Positions 10,617 to 20,261 of a stretch of DNA of 64,000 nt are shown in pieces. The number at the start of each line of letters is the position of its first letter. The first letter of the stretch is position 1. The stretch lies in contig OY987232.1 of NCBI GenBank assembly GCA_963920705.1, positions 5,707,200 to 5,771,199 on the forward strand, read 5' to 3'. The translations under genes were made by a program, and so were the position numbers. The DNA is from Odiellus spinosus (lineage: Eukaryota > Arthropoda > Arachnida > Opiliones > Phalangiidae). The notes beneath the pieces are model-generated. The model had not been told where the DNA came from, ran no database searches, and worked only from the letters and a program-made list of their open reading frames with translations.

Positions 10617-10905
10617 TTGACGACAGACAATCTCTATACGGCTTTGTGCGTGGTGCGGCTACACTTTAATGCACAGAGAAATATAGCTCTCAAGCGGCCG
10701 AGAAAGTGAGGCCGACATCGCGACGGTTTTAGCTACATCGGTAAAGCGTACTACACATTATACCGTTTTTAGAGCGTGCGTGACGTGGCGTGGCGCGACG
10801 TTTTGACGGCGTCAACGTTGATGATACGTACGCCGCGCCGTGCAACGGTGTGAAAGTTCACATTTTCGCGTTAGGCCCGATTTGTTTTTTGCGCGTTTTC
10901 CAAAA

Positions 10906-12345
10906 ATGGATTCCGAGTCAGAAAAGGAAGACATAGTTTTGGCTATTATTTTGAGTAGAAGAAGAAAAATCGAGCCTCATGGGTTCATCCTTATTTAACA
11001 GGAAGAAATGAAATGTCAGAATTTCTTAACTTACTGATCGAGATTAGGATTGAAAACCAAGATCTTTATTTTACGTATTTTCGAATGTTTCCATCCACAA
11101 TGGTTCATTTATTAAGTTTGGTCGGGCCTAGTATTAAAATATACCACACTCAATTTCGGGAGCCCATTACTGAAAAGGAACGCCTGGCATTAACCCTAAA
11201 GTAAATTAGTTTTAAGGATGAAAGGAAATAAGGTGTTTTCTTTTAAATCTGCTTTCTGGAGACAGTATCATTTAGTATGAGGGTTGGAAGATCAACAGCA
11301 TCCCAAATTATTAGAGAAACTAGCAGCGCTCTATTGGAAGCACTGCAGACGAAATATCTGCCGATACCCTCTTTAACGCAGTTTACCACAACCAGTAAGG
11401 ATTTTTGGCTAAAATGGCAATATCCAAATTGCTTAGGCGTAATTGATGGTAAACCTATTAGGATTCAAGTATACAACATTTTAATTTTAGAATGTTTCCC
11501 AATCTACATATGAAACATAATTGCTATCTAGGCTCCCCACAATTCTGGTAACTACAAGATGTACTTTAGCATTGTACTACTCGCCATTTCGGACGCGCAG
11601 TACAGCCTAGTCACGGTAGACATAGGTGACAGTGGCCATCATAGTGATTCTGGAATTTTATCAAATTCAGCATTTTGGAAAGCTATGACAACGGGAAGAA
11701 TAGCTATCCCTGCACCAACTCCTTTACCAGGCACAAATGAGCTCATACCTCACATGTTTATAGGAGATGGAGGCTTTCCACTTAAGTACTTTTAACTTGA
11801 GAAATGGTATAGTCCTTGGCGTGCATTAATGGGTTCACGCTTTTAGATATTTGATGCGACCTTACAACCGGCCTCATTTGCCAATAAAACAAAGAACTTT
11901 TAATTATCGTTTATCCCGAGCTAGGCGAATAATTGAAAATACATTTGGTATTTTAACAGCCAGGTTTGGAAACCCAAAATTTGTAGTGTATTATATTTCT
12001 CACTTATTTAATTTTCCTTAAAGAGGGAGGATTTTACTCAGACCTATTCTTGAGTCAGAAAAAACCACATTGGAAATCGTGAAAGCTATATGCGTTCTTC
12101 ACAATTTCTTGAGGCAAATTGTTTTGAATAAAACCACTAACTGCGTAAACAGATACGGCCCTCCCAGTTTTGTGGACAGGGAAAACCAAGAGGGCGAGAT
12201 CATAAGATTGTGAATGGAGAAATGATGCTGGTTGTGTACAGATGCTATCAATGGGGCGACACTGTAGTAGAAACAACACCAGGCAATCTAAGGAAATTCT
12301 CGAAAAACAATGTCAGTATTTCAATTCTGAAACGGGTGGTACAGA
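10906..12345 (+). pseudogene. PIF/Harbinger (IS5-type) transposase, intron-containing and broken
   Basis: From ATG 10906 the protein has the Harbinger order: an Arg-rich N-terminus, VGRSTASQIIRE (11280), GVIDGKPIRIQ (first catalytic Asp, about 11445), APHNSGNYKMYFSIVLLA (11532), FIGDGGFPLK (second Asp, about 11770), RARRIIENTFGIL (catalytic Glu, about 11930), AICVLHNFL and a C-terminal NNTRQ segment (about 12270). Two introns can be placed exactly: 11469-11531 (GT...AG, phase 0) and 11786-11846 (GT...TTTTAG); another is likely near 11201-11270 and one near 11975-12025. Lesions include a frameshift in an A-run near 10965 and a stop/frameshift near 11272. The catalytic DDE residues are all present. 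Terminal inverted repeats were not found. The partner MYB-like protein of this superfamily was not recognised nearby. Confidence 0.8.
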
Positions 12346-12369
12346 TCTGAAGCAATGTCCAACCACATA

Positions 12370-13185
12370 ACCTCTTTCTTTTTGAAAAATATAAATTTTT
12401 TTTCCTAACTTTTCTGGCGGGAAAAAAGTGGCCCACATTTGGCCCAAAATTAACAAAAAATACTCGTTTTACAATAAAATTAATATCATTGAAATTTTAT
12501 GTTTTTCTTTATATTGTGGTAAATTTATAATCCAAAAATATCCATTTTTTTTTAAGGAATTTTCTAAAACCTAGCTTTGCTAGTGGGAAAAAACTGTCTC
12601 ACCTGTGGCACAAAAAATTAAAAAGGCTAGTTTTACAAAAAATATAATTGCATTAAAACCTTCATGCATTTCGTAATATTTTCCTATGTTTAAAGTTGAA
12701 AAATATTCATTTTTTAAGGATTTAGCTAGTTCCTAGCTTTTCTAGCAGGAAAAAACTGGCCCACATGTGGCCGAAATTGAGTAAAAAAGGCTTGTTTTAC
12801 AATAAAATTAATTGCATTGCAACCTTCATGTATTTCGTAGTAATTTCGTATATTTAAATTTAAAAAATATTAATTTTTTAAGGATTTAGCGAGTTACTAG
12901 CTTTTATAGCGCAAAAAAACTGATCCACATGTGGCCAAAAATGTCCAAAAAGGCTTATTTTACAACAATATCAACTGCATTGCAAACTTCATGTTTTATT
13001 TTATATTTTGGTATATTTATAATAAAAATATTTCAGTTTTTAAAGGATTTTTCTAGAACCTAGCATTGGTAGGGGGAAAAAACTGGCCCACCTGTGGCCC
13101 AAAAACTTTGAAAAAGGATCATTTTACAAAAACATCAATTGCATTGCAGGCTTCATGCATTTCGTATAATTTTCGTATATTTTAA
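12370..13185. repeat. ~163-bp satellite, five diverged copies
   Basis: The landmark CTGGCCCACxTGTGGCC recurs at about 12427, 12593, 12757, 12919 and 13082, giving a spacing of 161-167 bp. Each unit also holds a TTTTACAA...AATTGCATTGCA block and a TTTCGTA...ATATTT block. The period is close to one nucleosome repeat, as for many centromeric or heterochromatic satellites. Copies are diverged, so the array is old. It starts directly after the transposase remnant. Confidence 0.9.
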
Positions 13186-14570
13186 CAAGTTGGGAAACCA
13201 AAATATAACCTCCCCGACCACCACGTTAAGTTAACATAACATAAACTAACCGAACCTTACCTAACCTAAAATAAAAGATGAAAAGAAATGTAGGGTATTG
13301 GAAGAGTAGAAGAAACAGCGTGCATTTGAATTACACCTCTCCATTTCCCATCTAGGTTACGGAGTATAAGTATTTCCCTTAACCTCACGGATTCAGAGAA
13401 TGCAAAAGAGTGCCCTGCGTTACCCATAATTATATGCGGCAGGTCGTAGACTTTTTAATATACACACCAAATGAAATGTCCTGCGTTACTCATAATTATA
13501 TGCGGCTAGGGGTATATTTCTTAGACACACACGAATGGAAATGTTTATTTTCAAAGTAAATATGTAAAATACAAGTTCATGTAATATAAATCAACACTTG
13601 AGCATAGGCTGTACTGCGTGATTATCTTTGATAATCCACTGTTTGATAAAGACGAAGGATTTAGTCTGGGATGACAAGGAATTAAAACGACGAAGATATG
13701 GTAGCAAATTCCTCTTGGACAAACAGAGAAATATTCTAGACTGAATGTTCCACTTACAACCCATTGTCGGTAGATGACTGGCAATTACTTCGGGTACAGT
13801 TTTCGTCTGTAATTCTTGTTTTGACGTGCTAATAGAGGACCATTACTGATATTTTCATCATACCAGTGATTGGAAGAATCCAAGGATGGAGCTGGTCGAG
13901 ATGTTATTTTCCAAATGGGCTGACAAGACGTTTGTTTCCACTCCTATGATAAAAAAAATATCTTAAAGACTGAATGTAGACTAATTTCCATACCGTTAAT
14001 ATTTATACTTGCATAGCACCTTTTATGTTTATAATAACGAGGCTTTAAGAAGAACTGTCGAACTTTTACTGACTCTATCTCATAAGTCGAGTCCGAAAAC
14101 ACTCACTGCTTCCATGTGTCAATTCTTCGTAGCCAGGTCGTCTCTTTCTTGTGATAAATGAAAGCCGTGTCCTTGCTCTGTTGACTTCAAATGGTGATGA
14201 CATTCTGCGCTGGTTGATTATCTCACTAAAGTTATTATAGCGTTCTTTCGTCTGATCTGGTTTCGTCTCGTCTCCGGGTCTGCTAACGAAGTTCACTGTA
14301 CACGGCTACTTTTGCTTATGAAAATTATCGGAAATGTTTCTTGGTTTTATAGCGGAGAGACTCAAGCCTATTTTTTTTCAACATCAGATATCCACTTATT
14401 ATTCAAAATTGTTGTTTTTTAAACACGGGAAACCTACTGTACTTCTCTTCAAGGAGAGTTTTCCCGACTATCATTTTTAACATTTTGTATCAATCAGCCT
14501 CAGCTTTAGATCTTATGTCTTTTCTATTTTGGATGCCCGTGTAAACGCACCTTCATTTTAGGTCAATTTA
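13186..14570. other. Intergenic with a short CCTAA-type stretch
   Basis: 13215-13270 contains AACCTCCCCGACCACC and then CTAACCGAACCTTACCTAA, the first shared with about 20590-20640 (opposite strand). A duplicated block CCTGCGTTACxCATAATTAT occurs at about 13417 and 13480, some 63 bp apart. No gene seen; small frames at 13551-13784 and 14075-14296 (minus) show no family features. Confidence 0.5.
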
Positions 14571-14572
14571 AT

Positions 14573-14690
14573 GGGATACTCATGATATAATATAATAGTC
14601 AAAATTAAAGGGCTGAAGAGGGCTACCCGAGTAGAAGAACCCAGTGAATGTAATTTTCAGTTATCGATAAAAAATACCATTAAAAATAGA
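14573..14690 (+). repeat. Dispersed repeat R1, copy 1
   Basis: Shares GGGCTGAAGAGGGCTA, AAGAACCCAG and GAATGTAATTTTCAGTTA with copies at about 23310-23440 (same strand) and 20690-20775 (opposite strand). The unit begins near TATAATATAATAGTC. No coding capacity; probably part of a degraded element. Confidence 0.7.
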
Positions 14691-14704
14691 TTATCTACTG
14701 TTAA

Positions 14705-15080
14705 ATATATTAAATTTTTGTTCATCAATTTAGAACCACTTAATAAAGCTCGCTAGGTTTTTGTTTTAACCTTTTCGTAACCCATTCAGCCACCTTTCTC
14801 TCTATTATTTCATATACCTTATCAATATTTCATTATTGAAATCTTTGTTTAACCAAGAGAAGCACTCATAAACAATAAACTATACTTTCTCTCTATTAAC
14901 TCGAATTCAATGGATATTCCTTATCATTCTACTGTTTAAGAAATAAAATTTTTCTTTATCGTGTTGAAGCAATTAATAAAGCTCGGCTAAGCTTATGATT
15001 TCACCCTTTTGTATCCAATTCAGGCAACTTATATTCTATTACTTCATACACTTTATCAATATTTCATTATTTAAATCTGT
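14705..15080 (+). repeat. Dispersed repeat R2, copy 1 (internally duplicated)
   Basis: About 370 bp that recur at 32688-33050 with roughly 85-90% similarity by eye. The unit itself contains two related halves, each with TTAATAAAGCTCG and CTTATCAATATTTCATTA. TTAATAAAG contains polyadenylation-type AATAAA. Likely a degraded LTR or non-autonomous element. Confidence 0.75.
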
Positions 15081-15640
15081 GTTTAACTAGATATACTCTC
15101 GTACCCGAAGGAAGTCTTATCAAATTTGGTCAAAATACCTTTGTCTGTATTAATTCGAATTCAGTGGACGGTGGGATCGTGGATACCCTTTATTTTGATT
15201 CTTCAATCCACCCAATGTTTGCAGCAAGCCTAAGCCTATACTACAAGTTAAACCTTTGCTTTTTTTGACTAAATGATTTATATGGAAAATAGTTTAGCGC
15301 ATGCTCAAACTCAAGCTGGTATTAAACGGTCAGATTTCTTTAAATTTTTGGACAATTTCTGAAATATCTTCTAAACTATCTCGAATTTTAAATTGATTTT
15401 TCAGCTTCGTTATTAATTAGATTCAGTAAAAAAAAATTATTTTAAATTAAAATTTAAATGCCTTATACACTTCAATTATAAAATATATCGCGGCATAAGG
15501 CCAAAATAGTTAGGGCATGGAAAAGGGGTATATATACCTTTCGCAAACCTTCATCGAGCGAGTAGCCGAGAAGAGTTGGGGATCCCCCCTTCTCAACGTC
15601 TAGACGTTTATCGTAACCCTAGGCATTCGGTAACTGCACC
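15081..15640. other. Intergenic
   Basis: AT-rich up to about 15480, then a GC-richer stretch leading into the hairpin array. A short palindrome AACGTCTAGACGTT lies at about 15596-15609. No gene seen. Confidence 0.5.
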
Positions 15641-15684
15641 ACAAAGACCCGTAGAGGGAGGAGATGAGTGGAGTGGAAGGTTGA

Positions 15685-15912
15685 TATGGACCATATTAGT
15701 GAGTGACGCCTCGCTAATATGGCCCGCTGAGATCGGACACTGGAGGTTGGACCTTGGTGTGGGGATGGTCGGAGGTGATTATAACAGTGGGAGACGTCCC
15801 ATTGCGTATAATGGCCTTCAACTGTCCAGCATCGAGGTTTGACCGTAAAGTGGATGGTGGAGTGCGATAATATGCAATTGGAGACGTCGTGTTGTATATA
15901 ATTGCACGACAC
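15685..15912 (+). repeat. Tandem array of three hairpins with a shared GACG loop
   Basis: Three units about 89 bp apart each centre on GACG (15705-15708, 15793-15796, 15883-15886) flanked by long complementary arms. Unit 1 pairs about 15 of 17 positions (arms around CCATATTAGTGAG and CTCGCTAATATGG); unit 2 pairs CAGTGGGA with TCCCATTG and then ATTATA with TATAAT; unit 3 pairs about 17 of 21. The arms differ in sequence between units but stay complementary. Spacer blocks are also related (GAGGTTGGACC and GAGGTTTGACC). This could be a structured RNA or a palindromic mobile-element terminus. Confidence 0.65.
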
Positions 15913-16095
15913 CTGAAACTCAATGTGGCAGCCACGCTTAAAGGAGGTAATTCCCGTTAAATGGAATTGAACGATAAGCTGGCATGAGTCTAGGCTTTTG
16001 GCTCCACGAGCTGGGTCACGTGATTTCCGTTTACACCGGATATCCGCTTACGCAGAAAGTGACACACAGACACAGCCAGACACGACCAATGTAAA

Positions 16096-16124
16096 ACCTC
16101 CCCCTGAACTTCAGTCGGGGAGGT
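16096..16124. other. Short hairpin ACCTCCCC...GGGGAGGT
   Basis: Eight-base perfect arms around a 13-base loop. Similar ACCTCCC and GGGAGGT blocks occur around 20556-20625, and AACCTCCCCGACC near 13213, so it belongs to a dispersed repeat. It is GC-rich but is followed by an A-run, not a T-run, on the plus strand. Confidence 0.5.
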
Positions 16125-16164
16125 AAAAAATTGTTTTAATGTAGCGTGTTTATGAACTAAGTTT

Positions 16165-16548
16165 AAATTGGCCTTATTCCAATTCAGGGCCACCTCGGCC
16201 GAGCGGCGAAAATTGGAACCATCAAGGCCGGGCACCAATCAGATGTCATCATCCAAAGAATTTTTCAATTTAATAACATATATCTGGTACTCCCGAAGTT
16301 CCCTGCTTCGGTCAAAAAATGTTATGTATTAAATATAACTTGAGAGGAGGGAATTAAATTGGCTCAAAACATGTTAAAAAAGTTGTCTTTTACATTTTGT
16401 TGGCCGAAGCGGGAAATTAGCGACTAGCTGAAATATGATTTTAAATTGAAAACATTGTTAGGACGGCGACTTCTGATTGCTGCCGTTCTAGATGGTTCCA
16501 ATTTTCGCCACTCGGCCTAGGTGGCGCTGAATAGGAATAAGGCCAATT
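16165..16548. mobile_element. MITE with ~90-bp terminal inverted repeats
   Basis: The left end (ATTGGCCTTATTCCAATTC..., then GGCGAAAATTGGAACCATC) is matched in inverted orientation by the right end ending ...GAATAAGGCCAAT. Arms of about 90 bp are roughly 85% complementary and enclose about 200 bp of non-coding sequence, total about 384 bp. No coding capacity. A clear target-site duplication could not be fixed, so the superfamily is open. Confidence 0.8.
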
Positions 16549-16564
16549 GTATACTTTTAATACT

Positions 16565-16645
16565 TACCTTAACCGACTGGGAATCGAACCTAGATTTTCT
16601 GCAGGCCATGAAAAATTAAAAACGGCTTAAGCTAGCCGAAAAAAA
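16565..16645 (-). repeat. tRNA-like fragment
   Basis: On the minus strand it shows an A-box-like TAGCTTAAGCCG (about 16635) and a T-arm AGGTTCGATTCCCAG (about 16570-16585). The remainder does not fold as a tRNA. Probably an old tRNA-derived SINE piece next to the MITE. Confidence 0.3.
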
Positions 16646-16784
16646 TGTTCGATATGTCGCCAAGTAATGCAAATCAGGGTTCAAATGAGTAAGGTTTCAT
16701 GTTATTGTTTTATTTATCAAATACATCCAGCAAGAAAAAAGTTATTTAAAACTAAAAAGCAGGAATCGTGCACACACAGATTTG

Positions 16785-17040
16785 TGTTTTTATCAAGTAT
16801 CTGAAGAAGGTGGAGTGGTTTCATATTCAGTTTCGCTCTCCACAAATTCATCGTCGGTTTCTTCATCAACAATCAATAATATGGGACTTCTTCCTCAACC
16901 CTCGCGTTATAGTCAATTGTGACTTCGCCTCCTTCCTCAATGTTGCGGTTTGCAAAAAGAATTAAATGAAGTTTTCCGTATACAGTTCTTTTCTTGGGCA
17001 TGGCGTTGAATTGTTTTCGTTTGTTTTTTATATATCATCC
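16785..17040 (-). pseudogene. C-terminal half of a SET methyltransferase domain plus acidic tail
   Basis: The minus strand encodes a stretch with VYGKLHLILFANRNIEEG followed by EVTIDYN, matching the end of SET domains, where an Ala-x-Arg-x-Ile-x-x-Gly-Glu-Glu segment precedes the catalytic DY. Here GGE replaces the usual GEE, and DYN replaces DYG/DYN. A frameshift near 16880 is followed by an acidic tail with DEETDDEFVESETEYET and a stop near 16798. The N-terminal half of the domain lies at 18216-18398 on the same strand, so the domain is split by about 1.2 kb of inserted or intronic DNA. I regard it as the end of the recombinase-SET gene described at 18216-20235. Confidence 0.65.
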
Positions 17041-17059
17041 AATTTTTGATCCTTCTGAC

Positions 17060-17420
17060 GCGTCAAATGCCATTTGTTAGCCGCACCGAAGGTGTAGGCT
17101 CTTACTATGTACCGTGCTGTCTGAAGTCTGAAGTCAGATGTCTCCAGAAATGACGAAAAACGTCATCGAGTAGAAAAATGAGTAATCGCGTAGGTTAAAC
17201 CACAAATAACGCATAAATAGCCTTAAAATATATGTTAATTACTTTAATTTAACTAAGCAAAGTAATGATATCCATTCGTCTTCTCATTTGCTATGCATCC
17301 ATCCAGTTCTATTTTTTTAAATTTATTCGGCCCCCGCCAGTAATCGAACCTGGATTATAATTTATATATTATAATGGTATATATTTGACGGCTTTACCCG
17401 CTCGGCCACGGCACTATGAC
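17060..17420 (-). repeat. Probable tRNA-derived SINE with Ser/Leu-like head
   Basis: The head at 17328-17415 (minus strand) reads GCCGTGGCCGAGCGGGTAAA then CCAGGTTCGATTACTGG, strongly like the start and T-arm of a class II (Ser/Leu) tRNA. The acceptor stem does not pair and the middle is replaced by an AT palindrome, so it is not a functional tRNA. Non-tRNA body sequence extends toward about 17060. It sits inside the interval that splits the SET domain. Confidence 0.5.
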
Positions 17421-17474
17421 TAGAACTTGCCAGAACTTCTATGTATATTAAATTATTTTTAAACCAAGAAACAA

Positions 17475-18108
17475 TTCCTGCCAAACTTTAAAAAAACATG
17501 GAGGATGCCAAACTTTAAGAAAACATGGAGGATGCCAAACTTTAAAAAAACATGGAGGATGCCAAACTTTAAAAAGACATGGAGGATGCCAAACTTTAAA
17601 AAGACATGGAGGATGCCAAACCTTAAAAAGACATGGAGGATGCCAAACTTTAAAAAGACATGGAGGATGCCAAACTTTACAAAAACATGGAGGATGCCAA
17701 ACTTTAAAAAGACATGGAGGATGCCAAACTTTAAAAAAACATGGAGGATGCCAAACTTTAAAAAAACATGGAGGATGCCAAACTTTAAAAAAAACATGGA
17801 GGATGCCAAACTTTAAAAAAACATGGAGGATGCCAAACTTTAAAAAAACATGGAGGATGCCAAACTTTAAAAAAAAATGGAGGATGCCAAACTTTAAAAA
17901 GACATGGAGGATGCCAAACTTTATAAAAACATGGAGTATGCCAAACTTTAAAATGACATGGAGGATGCCAAACTTTAAAATGATATGGAGGATGCCAAAC
18001 TTTAAAATGACATGGAGGATGCCAAACTTTAAAAAAACATGGAGGATGCCAAACTTTAAAAAAACACAGAGAATGCCAAACTTAAAAAAAAAACATGGAG
18101 GATGCCGT
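17475..18108. repeat. 27-bp minisatellite, about 23 copies
   Basis: Head-to-tail copies of CATGGAGGATGCCAAACTTT plus an A-run, very uniform except for changes in the A-rich part. Because 27 is a multiple of three, both strands stay open (KKTWRMPNF repeats on plus, LKFGILHVF repeats on minus); those frames are by-products, with phase slips such as the one at about 17790. The array lies between the two halves of a SET domain. Confidence 0.95.
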
Positions 18109-18111
18109 TAA

Positions 18112-18214
18112 AAATTAAAAAGTTTCGTTTGAAAAATGAAAAAGTTTCGTTTGAAAAATGAAAAAGTTTCGTTTGAAAAATGAAAAAGTTTCGTTTGAAA
18201 AAGTTTCGTAATTT
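18112..18214. repeat. 22-bp tandem repeat, about four copies
   Basis: Copies of AAAAAGTTTCGTTTGAAAAA plus TG, immediately after the 27-bp array. The last copy is partial. It directly abuts the N-terminal half of the SET domain at about 18215. Confidence 0.9.
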
Positions 18215-18215
18215 T

Positions 18216-18660
18216 CATAAAGTAAATTTCCTACTTTTGCATTATACCATACGCGGTGCGGCTTTCCTATGGCTTGACCATCTTTTTTGCCATTATGTTT
18301 GATATCGAAAAAATAGCAATTCTCTTCAGTTGCTTTTTCTTTTTCTTCTAGAGACGATTACTCAACCAGAACACCTCCGTATTCACATAAATACTCCCCT
18401 GTAAATTATTTTTTCTTAAGTATTCATAAATTCAAAAAAAATATATATTACCTATTTCTATATATCGCGTAGCGTAAACTCCATTTTCTCGTTTTAATTA
18501 TTGTCTTACTCGAATGCTGTCCGTCACTCCACAGCGTATTTTATCAACGATTTATTTTTCTTTAGAATGACGACTTGGTATTTTCTGCATAAAAATTAAA
18601 TTTAAAAATCAAGTTGAAATTCAATATTTCAAAAATATTGAAAAAAACCTACTCCTTCTT
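18216..18660 (-). pseudogene. N-terminal half of the SET domain
   Basis: The minus strand shows NGVYATRYIEIGEYLCEYGG, the canonical SET start (G-x-G/x-V-x-A-x-x-x-I-x-x-G-E-x-x-x-E-Y-x-G), then a Cys-Tyr-Phe-Phe segment about 20 residues further on as in KMT5A/SET8-type enzymes. An intron of 53 bp can be placed at 18399-18451 (GTAATA...TTTACAG); the exon before it starts at 18584 after ATGCAG. Three in-frame TAA codons (about 18555, 18495, 18360) break it, all of which could be CAA-to-TAA changes. The frame is cut at about 18215 by tandem repeats. SET domains methylate lysines on histones or other proteins; this copy cannot be functional. Confidence 0.65.
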
Positions 18661-19043
18661 TCCATAGTGTTTCAATTCTGTTAATCATTTCTTTTTTATT
18701 CCAGTTATTGGCATTAAGGTGTTTTTCAGCCAAAGCCTCATTCGGCGCAGTTTTTCGGTGCCTTAACCTTCATAATAGTACAAAATACCATTAACATTGA
18801 TATTTAATTTAATTAATCGCTCGAGCTGCGTCTTGCCTTTGACACCAAAGGTCACGTAAATGTTTTAATTGTTTGCCCAAATTTATTTTGCACCACTTTT
18901 AAAAATTCTATGGTTTTGGGAAACCGTGCTCGTGGGGTTGAGGGAACCATTTCGTTTAATTTTTCCTTCAAAATTTGATAAAGCAATTGTTCTTCTAAAG
19001 GAAAAGTCAGAATATTATGTAATATATCAAATTTAAATATCAC
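18661..19043 (-). pseudogene. Linker region between recombinase and SET domains
   Basis: Minus-strand coding-like blocks: 19043-18852 (63 codons, containing LPSTP-like VPSTPRARFPKTIEFLKVV) and about 18770-18650 (containing NEALAEKHLNANNW). Neither matches a domain I know. They lie in the right order and strand between the recombinase exons and the SET exons, and a plausible donor follows the second block (GTAG/GTTTTT near 18645). Confidence 0.4.
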
Positions 19044-19167
19044 TTTTTATTTTATCCTAAACCTACTAGATTCGATTATCCTTACCACTTCAGGTCATAG
19101 CGTTGTTTAAACCGCTAATTAAACAATTAAATTTGAAAATCTACTATGTAATTTATATATTAATATT

Positions 19168-20235
19168 TTAATCATTTTGAGATTTGAAGAATAACGAACC
19201 TTTCTGAAGCTCCCGAATTACTTCCACGCGACTGTATACGTGGTCCGTTGTTAATTTTCTGTAGTGTTTTGAAGCTGTCACTTCGCTGTGTGCCATAACA
19301 CCTGACACCATTTCACGCTGGAGAGCGTACTTGTCCGTAATTGCTGTTTGTATAGCTTTTCGGGATTGGATCGCGGTTGTTTTTTGGCAGTTTTGCCCTC
19401 TCTTCAAATCTGCCAATTTACCAAATATTCTTATGCAGTTAATAAAGAATATAATGTTAATTTTATTTCTTACCTCGATATCTCGTTTGACGCGTTCACA
19501 GGATTGCCTTTCCTGTTAACGAAAAAATTATTACATAATTATTCGAATGGCATCGACTAACTTATATGTCGAAAAAAACCTTAATTTCAAAATCAATTGC
19601 TAGGGTCCCGAGGTTAGTAGTGCTCGTTTTCTGCTTAAGCAGCATGACAATGTAAAGGGTTCCTTCACTGTTAAATTTTCCCTTTTCGTACTCTAAAACG
19701 GTCACGTTTTCCGGAATTCCTACCCTCTGACCATTCGTTAAGGCGGAATAGATGACCAAATATCTAATATTAGTAAAGTATTTATAATAAAATCGAGCTC
19801 AAGATTTTTAAAGAACAAACAAAAATTTACATTGTAATTTATTAAAAAAAGTTCTACCTTGTTAGCTGATCATACGAATCTTTGTTATATTGCATAGCAA
19901 ACTCTTCAAAGTGATTTTTCATGGTGTGTTTCAGCTTTGTATCTAGGGAAAAAGCAAAAATATAGGTGATGGAGTGGGCACCATCGCCGTCGACAACATA
20001 TTTTCTGCACTCCAATTTTGTTTCTTTTTCGATTTTTAACTTTCTTCTTCGATCTCTTATTAATAACTCTCGATAGCACGTGATTATAGCGATAAATATT
20101 TCCCTTCTTGTTCAAATTGGGATCGTCGAGAATATCTTTAATTTTATCGACCTTTTGTAGTTCCAGAGTTTTATCCATTTTGAAGTCTTTCTCCGAATTA
20201 AGTCTTTGGTATGTCTCCTCGGAGATTAATAGCAT
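19168..20235 (-). pseudogene. Tyrosine recombinase-like gene, spliced and decayed
   Basis: Reading on the minus strand: a basic N-terminal block from ATG 20235; an exon ending at 19858 with KDSYDQLTR; an intron 19764-19857 (GTAGAA...TATTAG); an exon with YLVIYSALTNGQRVGIPENV (19763-19700), where the Arg of GQR fits the box I arginine of tyrosine recombinases; a short exon with FFVNRKGNPVNASNEIS ending at 19474; a 44-bp intron 19430-19473 (GTAAGA...CATAAG); and a last exon with AIQSRKAIQTAI (box II Arg), VMAHSEVTASKHYR (His and nucleophile Tyr). The order R...(x)xxR...H...Y is that of the family used by Crypton and DIRS elements. The first box II His is replaced (Ile-Gln-Ser-Arg). The N-terminal third needs a frameshift near 20040. 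Splice sites are well kept, so it was once an expressed spliced gene. Confidence 0.6.
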
Positions 20236-20261
20236 TTTTTTTTGCCATCTTTAATTGATAA

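Noticed and set aside
15685..15912. CRISPR-like or terminator array
   Set aside because: Arms vary between units and there is no conserved repeat plus unique spacer pattern; no T-run after the hairpins.
17328..17415. Functional Ser/Leu tRNA gene
   Set aside because: Acceptor stem does not pair and the variable/anticodon region is replaced by an AT palindrome; fits a SINE head better.
17459..18111. Three long repeat-encoded frames (plus and minus) in the 27-bp array
   Set aside because: They exist only because the period is divisible by three; no start context, no homology, open on both strands and broken by single-base slips.
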